Positions 26,810 through 36,313 of a DNA stretch of 64,000 bases are shown here, piece after piece (the stretch's first letter is position 1; every line of letters starts with the position of its first letter). The notes below the pieces were generated by a model that worked only from the letters and a program-made list of their open reading frames with translations, did not search any database and was not told the origin of the DNA. The stretch comes from DASUPK01 sp963736305 (GTDB lineage Bacteria > Actinomycetota > Thermoleophilia > Solirubrobacterales > 70-9). The stretch lies in the NCBI GenBank assembly GCA_963736305.1, contig CAVTOD010000005.1, positions 620,001 through 684,000 of the forward strand, in the 5' to 3' direction. A program made the translations under genes and the position numbers.

Positions 26810-28530
26810 AGGTCGATCCCCTTCTCGGTCAGGTGGATGCCGTCGGTGGTGATGCCGCCGTGCGAAGCGGCGACCGCATGCCAGTCGACCAGCTCGGCCT
26901 GTCCCCAGTTCTCCGCCGCATCCGAGAGGACCGAGTTGACCTCGCCCTGCCAGCTCCTCGGCACCTCGACGTTCACCAGGAAGACGTGCGGGACGCCGCG
27001 GAGGGCCTGGTGGAGCTTCTCGAGGTCGTCGCTGTAGACGGGACCGTTGTTGCCGAGCTGCAGGACGACGTAGTCGGGGAGCCCGCCGTGCGCCGCGTAG
27101 TCGTGGAGCAGGTCGATGATCTCGTCGGGCTGCCGGCCGACGGCCGCGTTCAACGTGAGCCCGCCCCCGAGCAGGCGCGCCAGCCCGGAGCGCGCGTCGA
27201 CCATCACAGAGTCACCGAGGGCCATCACGGGCAGCGGCGCCGACTTCTTTCCGTGCTTGCCATCGAGCGGTTTCGGCGACGGGACCTTCGGGATTGACGC
27301 TGCTTTCGGAGTGATCTCCGCGGAGGCCACATGGAGCTGGCCGGGCCGGCCCTGGGGCACGATCCCGCTCCAGCCCACGACGATGACGATGGCGGTCACG
27401 CCCACCGCGATCCCGACGCGGCCGATGCGCGTCCAGTCGGGCCGCTGCCAGCTCGTCGAGCGGCGGAAGGGCTGCTCCACGTAGCGGTAGGAGAGGTCGG
27501 CGAGCGCCAGGGTCGCGCCGAGCTGCAGGGCGAAGAGGACCGGGCCGTGCAGTGGCACGTCGATCCCCGGCCGGGTCAGCTCGAGCACCGGCCAGTGCCA
27601 GAGATAGAAGCTGTAGCTGCGGAGGCCGAGCCAGCGCATCCCGGGGTTGCCGAGGGTGCGGCCGATCGAGGCGGCCGGATGGGCGAGCGCCGCGATCAGC
27701 ATCGCGGTCCACACCGACAGCAGCAGGAAGCCGCCGTGGTAGAGCGAGATGTCGTAGTCGTGGACGGTGAGGAAGGTGATCACGACCATCGACAGCCCGA
27801 TCGCCCCCATCGCGTTCAGGGCGATGGGCGCGAGCGTCCCCGTGTTCGGCTTGAGGCGCTCGGGGTGCCAGAAGAACGCCAGCGCCACCCCGATCAGGAG
27901 CGGCGTCGCCCGCGTGTCGGTGCCGTAGAAGACCCGGTTCGGGTTCGCCGGGTCGAACAGGATCGCCATCAGGAGGCTCGAGGCGATCGCACCGGCGATC
28001 ACGCCGATCACGAGCCGCTTGTGGCCGAACCGGGTCATGCAGAGCGCGAAGACGAGCGGCCAGAGCAGATAGAACTGCTCCTCGACGGCCAGCGACCAGA
28101 GGTGGCGGAAGAGCGACGGCCGCGCAAACTCCTCGAAGTAGGACTGGTGGCTGAAGATCAGGTCCCAGTTGGTCACGTATCCCATCGACGCGAGCGCCTG
28201 CCCTCGAAGCGTGGAGATCTGCCCGAAGTCGAAGAACGCGCCGGCCACCATCACCACCGCGATCAGGACCCCGACGGCGGGCAGCAGTCGCCTCGCCCGC
28301 CGCAGCCAGAACTGGACGAGATCTACCCGCCCCTCCTTGCGGAACTCGGTGAGCAAGAGCGAGGCGATCAGGTAGCCGCTGATCACGAAGAAGACGTCGA
28401 CACCGAGGAACCCGCCCGGAAGCCAACCACCTCCGTTGTGGAAGTGGTAGACGAAGACGGCGAGCACGGCGATCGCCCGCAACCCATCCAGGCCGGGCAT
28501 GTACGGCAGGCGCTTGCTACTGGGTGTCAC
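26692..28530 (-). CDS. OafA/YrhL-type membrane acyltransferase with SGNH domain
   Basis: 612 residues. Ten or so membrane helices form the Acyltransferase 3 domain (about 8-350) with GLDGLRAIAV and the catalytic-type His in VFVYHFH. A linker leads to an SGNH hydrolase-like domain (about 425-585): ALGDSVM (Ser), QLGNNGP (Asn) and DGIHLTEKG (Asp-x-x-His). Such proteins O-acetylate peptidoglycan or surface polysaccharide. The last about 40 codons run antisense through the GGDEF fragment and may not be original. It stands 84 bases after the hut operon. Confidence 0.93.
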   Translation of the reverse strand: MTPSSKRLPYMPGLDGLRAIAVLAVFVYHFHNGGGWLPGGFLGVDVFFVISGYLIASLLLTEFRKEGRVDLVQFWLRRARRLLPAVGVLIAVVMVAGAFFDFGQISTLRGQALASMGYVTNWDLIFSHQSYFEEFARPSLFRHLWSLAVEEQFYLLWPLVFALCMTRFGHKRLVIGVIAGAIASSLLMAILFDPANPNRVFYGTDTRATPLLIGVALAFFWHPERLKPNTGTLAPIALNAMGAIGLSMVVITFLTVHDYDISLYHGGFLLLSVWTAMLIAALAHPAASIGRTLGNPGMRWLGLRSYSFYLWHWPVLELTRPGIDVPLHGPVLFALQLGATLALADLSYRYVEQPFRRSTSWQRPDWTRIGRVGIAVGVTAIVIVVGWSGIVPQGRPGQLHVASAEITPKAASIPKVPSPKPLDGKHGKKSAPLPVMALGDSVMVDARSGLARLLGGGLTLNAAVGRQPDEIIDLLHDYAAHGGLPDYVVLQLGNNGPVYSDDLEKLHQALRGVPHVFLVNVEVPRSWQGEVNSVLSDAAENWGQAELVDWHAVAASHGGITTDGIHLTEKGIDLYSRLVASSVRTAASGKTSAGSRVGGAISTRLPPSVLAE

Positions 28531-28614
28531 CGGACTTCCTCCATCCGGAATGGAAGCACCAGCGTCCGGGCTTGACCAGCCCCGGCAGGGGTCTTGCAGG
28601 CCCGGGCTCGGACC

Positions 28615-29787
28615 TCAAGAAGCGGTCCAGACCTCCTTGCCGGAAGCAAAGACGGTGTCCACCAGCGGCACGCCCGGCCGGTAGACGAAATCGATGTAGG
28701 AGGACGCATCAAGCAGGGCCGCGTCGGCGCGGGCGCCGGGAGCCAGCCGGCCGACGTCAGCGCGGCGCAACGCCCTGGCGCCCCCCGCTGTGGCGGCCAG
28801 CAGAGCCTCATCGATGCTCATCCTCATCTCGCGGACTGCCAGCGCGATGCAGAAGCCCATCGAGGTTGTGTTGCTGGAACCCGGGTTCGTATTGGTCGCG
28901 ATCGCGACGCGGGCGCCCGCATCGATCATCCGGCGGGCGTCGGGATAAGGCTGCCGGGTCGAGAAGTCCGTGGCGGGGAGGAAGGTCGCGACCGTCTCGC
29001 CTCCGGCCAGGGCGCCGATGTCGTCGTCATCGAAGTACGTGCAGTGATCGACCGAGGCGGCTCCCATCTCGACAGCCAGCTGAATCCCGGTTCCGTGGCC
29101 GAGCTGATTGCCATGCACACGCAGCCCGAGTCCGGCTGACGCGCCGGCGGTCAGCACGGCCCGTGACTGCTCGGCGTCGAAGGCGCCTCGTTCGCAGAAG
29201 ACGTCAATCCAGCGCGCCAGCGGGGCACACGCAGTGAGCATCTCGCCGCAGACGAGCTCGATGTACTCGTCGGCGCGGCCCTCGTATTCGGGGGGAACCG
29301 CGTGAGCGCCGAGGAAGGTGACGTCGTCCGTCAGCTCAGCCGCGATCTCACAGAGCCGCCATTCGGTCGCTACGTCCAGCCCGTAGCCGGACTTGATCTC
29401 GAGGTGGGTGATCCCGGCCCGCAGGGCCTCGCCCCGTCGGTGCGCGGCCAGCACACGCAGCTCTTCGTCGGTCGCGGCCCGCGTCGCCTCGGTGGTGACC
29501 TTGATGCCGCTCGCCTGGTAGGGCCGCCCTGCCATCCGCGCGGCGAACTCCTCGGCCCTGTTGCCCGCGAAGACGAGATGTGTATGGCTGTCGACGAATC
29601 CCGGGATCAAGCAGCGGCCTTCGGCATCGAAGCCACCGTCGGCGGCGGCCCCCTTTCGCTCCACGGCGGCGACGCGGCCGTCCTCGAACACAACGGTTGC
29701 GTCTCGGACGATCCCCAGCGGTCCCTCGCCAAGCGACGAGTCGTTGGTGACCAGCAGGCCGATGTTCTCGATCGCCAGGGAGCTCAT
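28615..29787 (-). CDS. hutI: Imidazolonepropionase
   Basis: 390 residues. HutI opens the ring of 4-imidazolone-5-propionate to give N-formimino-L-glutamate. Amidohydrolase fold with the metal-binding DSHTHLVFAG, a HLEIKSGYGLD segment, the VHGNQLG and DHCTYFDDDD motifs and the ATNTNPG loop near the active site. Length usual. Its ATG overlaps the hutF stop by 4 bases; it is the last gene of the hut operon. The 84 bases downstream are GC-rich with imperfect inverted repeats but no T-tract. Confidence 0.95.
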   Translation of the reverse strand: MSSLAIENIGLLVTNDSSLGEGPLGIVRDATVVFEDGRVAAVERKGAAADGGFDAEGRCLIPGFVDSHTHLVFAGNRAEEFAARMAGRPYQASGIKVTTEATRAATDEELRVLAAHRRGEALRAGITHLEIKSGYGLDVATEWRLCEIAAELTDDVTFLGAHAVPPEYEGRADEYIELVCGEMLTACAPLARWIDVFCERGAFDAEQSRAVLTAGASAGLGLRVHGNQLGHGTGIQLAVEMGAASVDHCTYFDDDDIGALAGGETVATFLPATDFSTRQPYPDARRMIDAGARVAIATNTNPGSSNTTSMGFCIALAVREMRMSIDEALLAATAGGARALRRADVGRLAPGARADAALLDASSYIDFVYRPGVPLVDTVFASGKEVWTAS

Positions 29788-31124
29788 GCCGACAGCCGGG
29801 CGATCGCGTCGCTGAGCTCGCTGGGCACGTCGAGGTCGAGATGGGCGCCGTTCCGCACCACGAACCGCCCTCCGACGATCACGTCGCGGACGTCGGTGGC
29901 CGCTGCGGCGAAGACCAGTGACTCGAGCGGGTGATCCGCGGAGGCCCCGGCGAGGCGCACCCCGTCGAGGTCAACGGACACCAGATCCGCCAGGGCCCCT
30001 GGCTCGATCATGCCGGCCTCCGGCCAGCCCACGGCTGCACCTGTGGTCGCTGCTCGGAGCAACTCCGCAGCCGAGTGTCCGCCCCGTATGCCGCTCTCGA
30101 GCCGCTCGTCAAGCTCGACGGCGCGGGCCTCTTCGAACATGTCGATCAGGGCATGGGAGTCGGTCCCGAGGGAGAGCCGCGCGCCAGCCGCCGCGAAGCG
30201 GCGCGCAGGGCCGACGCCGTCAGCGAGGTCGCGCTCGGTCGTCGGGCAGAGGCAGACAGTGCATCCCGCATCGCCGAGCAGGCCGAAGTCGCTGTCTGCC
30301 GGATGGGTGGCGTGGACCGCGGTGAAGCGCTCCGACAGACAGCCGGCATCCGCAAGGAGCCCCGTAGGGCTCGTGCCATAGGCGGCGCGGCAGTCGTTGT
30401 TCTCGGCACGCTGCTCGGACACGTGGGCATGGAGCGGCCAGGAGCGGTCGGCCGCGAGCGCCGCGACCTGTGCCGCAGCCTCGGGGTCGACCGCCCGCAC
30501 GCTGTGGATTGCGGCGCCCACCTTCGCTCCCTCACCCGGCTCGAGGCTCTCCACCCGCTCAGCCCATGCCTCCGCGCTGCCGTCGGAGAAGCGGAGCTGG
30601 ACGCCCTCCGCATCCCGGCCGATCCCCCCGTGGAGATAGCAGGTGTCGAGCAGGGTGATGCGGATCCCCGCATCGCGAGCCGCGGCGAGCACCGCCTGCC
30701 CCAGCGCGTTCGGGTCCTCATAGCGGGTGCCGCCCGGGCCGTGATGCAGGTAATGGAACTCGCCCACGGTCGTGATTCCTGCCAGCGCCATCTCCCCGAA
30801 GGTCGCCCGGGCCAGCGCGAGATAGAGGTCAGGTTCGATTCGGTCGGCGACCTCATACATCTGCGATCGCCAGGTCCAGAAGTTCCCGCTCCCGGCCTGA
30901 GTGCGTCCGCGCAGGGCCCGCTGGAAGGCGTGCGAGTGCGCGTTGGCCATCCCCGGGATGGTCAGGCCGGGCAACGGGGTCGCCCCGGGGGGAGGACTCT
31001 CCACCCCCGTGGTGACCGACGCGATTCGCTCGCCATCCAGCTCCACCGTGACGCCCGCCTCGGCGCGCTCGCCGCCCAGCCACGCGAGCTCGCACCAGAG
31101 GGTGCCCGCCCGTTCGGCGCTCAC
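29784..31124 (-). CDS. hutF: Formimidoylglutamate deiminase
   Basis: 446 residues. Amidohydrolase of the HutF group, turning N-formimino-L-glutamate into N-formyl-L-glutamate and ammonia. Motifs: MANAHSHAFQRALRG, FHYLHHGPGG, the VSEQ loop, and GTDSHALID. The pathway choice matters: with HutF the next intermediate is N-formylglutamate, which needs a deformylase. Overlaps def and hutI by 4 bases on either side. Confidence 0.94.
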   Translation of the reverse strand: MSAERAGTLWCELAWLGGERAEAGVTVELDGERIASVTTGVESPPPGATPLPGLTIPGMANAHSHAFQRALRGRTQAGSGNFWTWRSQMYEVADRIEPDLYLALARATFGEMALAGITTVGEFHYLHHGPGGTRYEDPNALGQAVLAAARDAGIRITLLDTCYLHGGIGRDAEGVQLRFSDGSAEAWAERVESLEPGEGAKVGAAIHSVRAVDPEAAAQVAALAADRSWPLHAHVSEQRAENNDCRAAYGTSPTGLLADAGCLSERFTAVHATHPADSDFGLLGDAGCTVCLCPTTERDLADGVGPARRFAAAGARLSLGTDSHALIDMFEEARAVELDERLESGIRGGHSAAELLRAATTGAAVGWPEAGMIEPGALADLVSVDLDGVRLAGASADHPLESLVFAAAATDVRDVIVGGRFVVRNGAHLDLDVPSELSDAIARLSA

Positions 31125-31689
31125 GAGCTCTCTTCCGTGAGCCGCTCGACGCGGCGCACGAACTCGTCGCGCTGATGGCGGTCGAACTGCTCCCAGGTCG
31201 CGAACGTTTGCGGATCGGCGCGGTCGACGAAGAGCGTGCCGTTGAGGTGATCCACCTCATGTTGGTAGGTGCCGGCCGTCAGCCCCCGCTTCACTTCCTC
31301 GTGCTCGCCGCCCTCGCGGTCGAGATAGCCGACGCGGACCGTGGGGTGGCGCGGGAGGGTGCCGCGCAGGCCAGGCACCGAGAGGCATCCCTCGTTGATC
31401 TCGATCGTCTCGTCCCCGAGCGGCTCGATGGTGGGATTGACCATCACCGTGAGCGGCTCGGGCGGCTTGTACGGGTAGCGGGGGTTCCCCTCCTCCACCT
31501 CGACGATAGCCACGCGCACGGGCTCGCCGACCTGATTCGCGGCGATCCCGGCCCCGTGCGTCGCGCGCTTCGTCTCAATCAGGTCGTCGATCAGCTCCTG
31601 GATCGCGGGGGAGGCGAGTTCCTCGGGACTGACCTCTCTGGCGCGCTCGCGCAGCACGGGATCGCCGATCGTGACGACCTCGCGAACGC

Positions 31690-31693
<4 letters not shown>
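31121..31693 (-). CDS. def: Peptide-deformylase family protein inside the hut operon
   Basis: 190 residues. All three peptide deformylase motifs are intact: GAGIAANQ (47-54), EGCLS (Cys103) and HEVDH (145-149), giving the Cys/His/His metal site and Glu146. The C-terminal extension (about 160-190) is helical. The GTG start at 31693 overlaps the hutU stop, and the stop overlaps the hutF start by 4 bases, so it is translated as part of the histidine pathway. Known family role: removing the formyl group from new proteins. By position it may instead, or also, deformylate N-formylglutamate, as no hutG is present here. That is inference. The symbol def reflects the family only. Confidence 0.92.
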
Positions 31694-33347
<1,654 letters not shown>

Positions 33348-33351
<4 letters not shown>

Positions 33352-34880
33352 AGCAGCTCCCCGATCTCGCTCTTGACGGCGCGCAGGAGCTCACCCGTGG
33401 CGATCGACCGCTCCACGGCCTCCAGCTCGGGGCCGAGGTGACGGTCGGGACCCGGCCCGGGGACGCCGGCGGAGCGGATCGCCGCGACAGCCGCTCCGGT
33501 GCCCGCCGCCGGCGCCAGCGGCGCGCGGAGCTCGAGCCCGCGCCCGGCGCATGCCGCCTCGACCGCGAGGATCCGGCGCAGGTTGTCGATCCCCACGCGG
33601 AGCTTGCGGGCGGCTCCCCAGCCCATCGAGACGTGGTCCTCCTGCATCGCGCTGGTCGGCAGGGAGTCGACCCCAGCTGGCGCCGCGAGCCGGCGATTCT
33701 CGGCGACCATCGCGGCCTGCGTGTATTGAGCGATCATCAGCCCCGAATGGACTCCCGGGTCCTCGGCGAGGAACGCCGGGAGGCCCTCGGAGCGGGAGGA
33801 GTCGAGCAGCCGGTCCGTCCGCCGTTCGGCGATCGCGCCAGTGTCCGCGACCGCCATCGCGAGCAGATCGCACGCCAGGGCGAGAGGCGCCCCATGAAAG
33901 TTGCCGCAGGACTCAACCCGTCCGTCGGGCAGCACCATCGGATTGTCGATCGCGGACCGGAGCTCCTCCGCTGCCACCCCATCGGCGTAGGCGAGCGCGT
34001 CGCGAGCGGCTCCGTTGACCTGCGGGGCGCAGCGAAGCGAGTATGCGTCCTGAATGCGCGGATCGTCCTCGCGATGACTGGCGACGATCGGCGAGCCGGC
34101 GAGCAGGTGGCGTAGGTTTGCGGCGCTCGCCGCCTGCCCCGGTTGTGGGCGGAGGATGATCAGGTCCTCAGCAAATGCGCGATCGGTCCCGAGCAGCGCC
34201 TCCACCGACATTGCGGCTGTCAGGTCGGCGACGCGCAGCAGCGAACGCAGGTCCTCAGCGGCGAGCACCAGCATGCCGAGGATGCCGTCGGTGCCGTTGA
34301 TCAGCGCCAGTCCCTCCTTCGCGTGCAGTGTGAGGGGCTCGATCCCGGCCCCGGCGAGGGCCTCGGCGGCGAGGCCGCGCCTGCCGCCGGGCTCCAGGAC
34401 TTCACCCTCGCCGATCAGCACCAGGGCGCAATGCGCCAGCGGAGCCAGGTCGCCGCTGGCACCGAGCGAGCCATGCTCGGGGACGACGGGGGTTACCCCG
34501 GCGTTCAGGACATCTAGGATCGCCTCGGCGATCTCCGGCCTGGCCCCCGAGTACCCCATGGCGAGCGATCGGGCCCGGAGTACCATCATCGCCCGCACGA
34601 CCTCCCGCTCGATCGGCTGCCCCATCCCGGCGGCATGCGAGCGGATCAGGGCTCGCTGCAGCTCCTCGCGGCGCTCCGCCGGGATCGGCGTCGTCGCGAG
34701 CGACCCGAACCCTGTGGAGACGCCATAGGTGGGCTCGGCGGATGAGGCCAGCCGCTCAACGATCTCGGCGCTCTCGGCCATCGCGTTGCGCGCCTCGCCG
34801 CTGAGCTCGACGTCGGAGTCCTCCCGAGCGACGGCGACTACGTCGGCGGCCGTGAGCCCGGTCCCGCTGAGCTCGATCAT
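33348..34880 (-). CDS. hutH: Histidine ammonia-lyase
   Basis: 510 residues. HutH eliminates ammonia from histidine to form urocanate. The Ala141-Ser142-Gly143 triad (GASGDLAPLAH) forms the MIO prosthetic group by self-cyclisation, and YGVSTGFG carries the conserved active-site Tyr. ATG 34880 overlaps the stop of the hotdog-like gene by 4 bases; the frame continues upstream but without family resemblance. Entry enzyme of the hut operon. Confidence 0.97.
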
Positions 34881-35584
34881 CTCGATCCTCCCCGTGGCTC
34901 GATCATGAGCGCGTGGGCGACTGCCAGCGGGACGCCTTCGCCGGAAAGCACGGCGGCGCCGGCGTGACGCTTGCGGCCGTCGACTCCGATCGGCCAGGCG
35001 ATCACGACCTGCTGCTCCCCGGCTGTGACCGGTGCATCGATCCGAGTCGCCATGCGGCCGAGGAAGCTCATCGGCAGCTCGCCGTCCGTGTAGACGGCGA
35101 AGTAGGTGGGGCAGTCGAGCACCGCCCAGATGAACTCCGGGAGCACCTGCCCATCGGCGTCGGCGGTCCAGTCGGGCGGCGTCCATGGGGAGGCGACGAG
35201 GGGACGGCCATCGACCGTCCCCGCAAACACACCAAGCGCGTCCTTCCGGCCCCGCCCGCAGACGAAGCAGCGGCCGAAGAGCCCGTCGGCCGATCCGAGG
35301 TAGCGCTTCGCGGCCAGCTGCGCCTCGGGGACACTCACCGCAGCCGGTACCTCCAGGCCAAGCTCTGCCGCCGGATGCGCCTCGGCGATCAGCACCTCGC
35401 CATCCAGGACGCGAACGGAGCCGTCACCCTCACGGCTGACGTCGAGTGGTGTGTCGAGCGGGACCGGGCTCCTCAGGGTTACCTCCGCCGGCCCCTCCAT
35501 CGAGGCGGCGATGACTCCGGAGCTGTACCCGCCGTGACCGCTCGTCAGGGGACCATTGAACTGGCCGGGAACGGAGATGGTCAA
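34877..35584 (-). CDS. Probable hotdog-fold protein of the hut operon, function unknown
   Basis: 235 residues. The second half (about 110-230) resembles acyl-CoA thioesterase-like hotdog proteins: GRCFVCGRGR, then FIWAVLDCPTYFA as the central helix and GRMATRIDAPV..GEQQVVIAWPIGVDGRKRHAGAAV. The first half (about 8-85) starts GPLTSGHGGYSSG and may be a second, degenerate hotdog copy. The TTG start has GAGGGA 8 bases upstream. It is the gene before hutH with a 4-base overlap, yet no known histidine-degradation step needs a thioesterase. Function open. Confidence 0.65.
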   Translation of the reverse strand: MTISVPGQFNGPLTSGHGGYSSGVIAASMEGPAEVTLRSPVPLDTPLDVSREGDGSVRVLDGEVLIAEAHPAAELGLEVPAAVSVPEAQLAAKRYLGSADGLFGRCFVCGRGRKDALGVFAGTVDGRPLVASPWTPPDWTADADGQVLPEFIWAVLDCPTYFAVYTDGELPMSFLGRMATRIDAPVTAGEQQVVIAWPIGVDGRKRHAGAAVLSGEGVPLAVAHALMIEPRGGSR

Positions 35585-35596
35585 CCTGCTCGTCCC

Positions 35597-36010
35597 TCAG
35601 GTCGTCTTCACAACGAGGACGGAGCAGTCCGCGTTGTGGGCGACGGACTTCGGCACGCTGCCCAGAACCCTCCGCTGCATTCCCTTGTTGCCGATCACCA
35701 GCACGTCGGCGCCGCATTCCTCAGCGAGGCGAACCAGCACCTCGGCGGGATCGCCCTCCTCGACCACGGTCGTGCATTCGAGCCCCTGCTTGTTCATCTC
35801 GGCTTCGGTGCGGGAGAGGATCTCCCTCAGCTGGGCCGCGGGGCTGTAGGCCCACTGGGCCTCGTCCGCATCAGGTGGAGGCGGCCCATCCGTGAAGGCG
35901 CTCAGCAGCACCAGCTTCGCCTCGAAGCGGCGCGCAAACTCCGCCGCCTGCTTGACCGCTTCGCTGGCCGTCTCTGAGCCATCCGTGCCCACTGCGACGG
36001 TGGAAACCAC
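35597..36010 (-). CDS. Universal stress protein family (UspA)
   Basis: 137 residues, one Usp domain. VAVGTDGSETA at the N-terminus and a late nucleotide-binding loop GNKGMQRRVLGSVPKSV, in which the segment between the second and third glycines is three residues shorter than the common G-2x-G-9x-G-S form. GTG start at 36010. It precedes the hotdog-hut genes by 12 bases and is probably the first gene of that transcript. Its upstream region is cut off only 36 bases away by the tRNA-half repeat. Confidence 0.9.
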   Translation of the reverse strand: MVSTVAVGTDGSETASEAVKQAAEFARRFEAKLVLLSAFTDGPPPPDADEAQWAYSPAAQLREILSRTEAEMNKQGLECTTVVEEGDPAEVLVRLAEECGADVLVIGNKGMQRRVLGSVPKSVAHNADCSVLVVKTT

Positions 36011-36046
36011 GGGCTAGGTCTATCACCCCGCGCATCGATGGTGAAG

Positions 36047-36089
36047 CGCCCCGACCAGGATTCGAACCTGGGGCCTACTCCTTAGGAGG
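36047..36089 (-). repeat. tRNA-Arg(CCU) 3'-half copy 1, outer end of unit 1 (attachment-site-like)
   Basis: 43 bases matching the tRNA-Arg gene from its discriminator base through the acceptor, T arm, variable loop and 3' anticodon stem to the anticodon loop. The 5' half of the tRNA is absent. Two differences from the intact gene form a compensatory pair in the T stem (G-C swapped for C-G), so this copy derives from a functional tRNA of a somewhat different sequence, as expected when an element carries its own attP tRNA end. Confidence 0.85.
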
Positions 36090-36197
36090 CGGTTCGGGGC
36101 GAAAACGGTCGGGTAAGCGCGGGCAAGAAAGTCCGGCAATTCGGCGGGTTCTGGCCAATTCGCTTACCCGCGAGAACCCGCTGAAACCCAACCTGAT
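36090..36197. other. Left arm of unit 1, non-coding, with inverted repeats
   Basis: Together with its flanks this fills the 303-base gene-free stretch 36011-36313. It holds two nested inverted repeats: CGGGTAAGCG (36110-36119) with CGCTTACCCG (36161-36170), and GCGGGTTCT (36144-36152) with AGAACCCGC (36173-36181). The block GAAAGTCCGGCAATTC recurs with one change in the left arm of unit 2 (near 40513-40528). No gene is supported here. Confidence 0.6.
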
Positions 36198-36214
36198 GTA
36201 CCCCTCTCGTACCC
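36198..36214. repeat. GTACCC-N5-GTACCC motif, copy 1
   Basis: Two direct GTACCC hexamers spaced 11 bases start to start, about one helix turn. It begins 109 bases from the end of tRNA-half copy 1. A 21-base stretch around it is identical to that around copy 2 at 40341. Layout resembles arm-type binding sites of tyrosine integrases. Confidence 0.7.
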
Positions 36215-36313
36215 CCGAGACGGGACCTTGGTAGCCGGTGGGGGGTCCTAGGGCCTCGATTGAGTCGTGGGGTTGGCCCAGTGGCGTTACGGTATCTGCA
36301 AGGACGAGGAAGC

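Noticed and set aside
28531..28614. Terminator after hutI
   Set aside because: GC-rich imperfect inverted repeats but no clean stem and no T run.
36047..36089. Second and third tRNA-Arg genes (also at 40433)
   Set aside because: Only the 3' half is present; there is no D arm or 5' acceptor strand, so these are site remnants, not genes.
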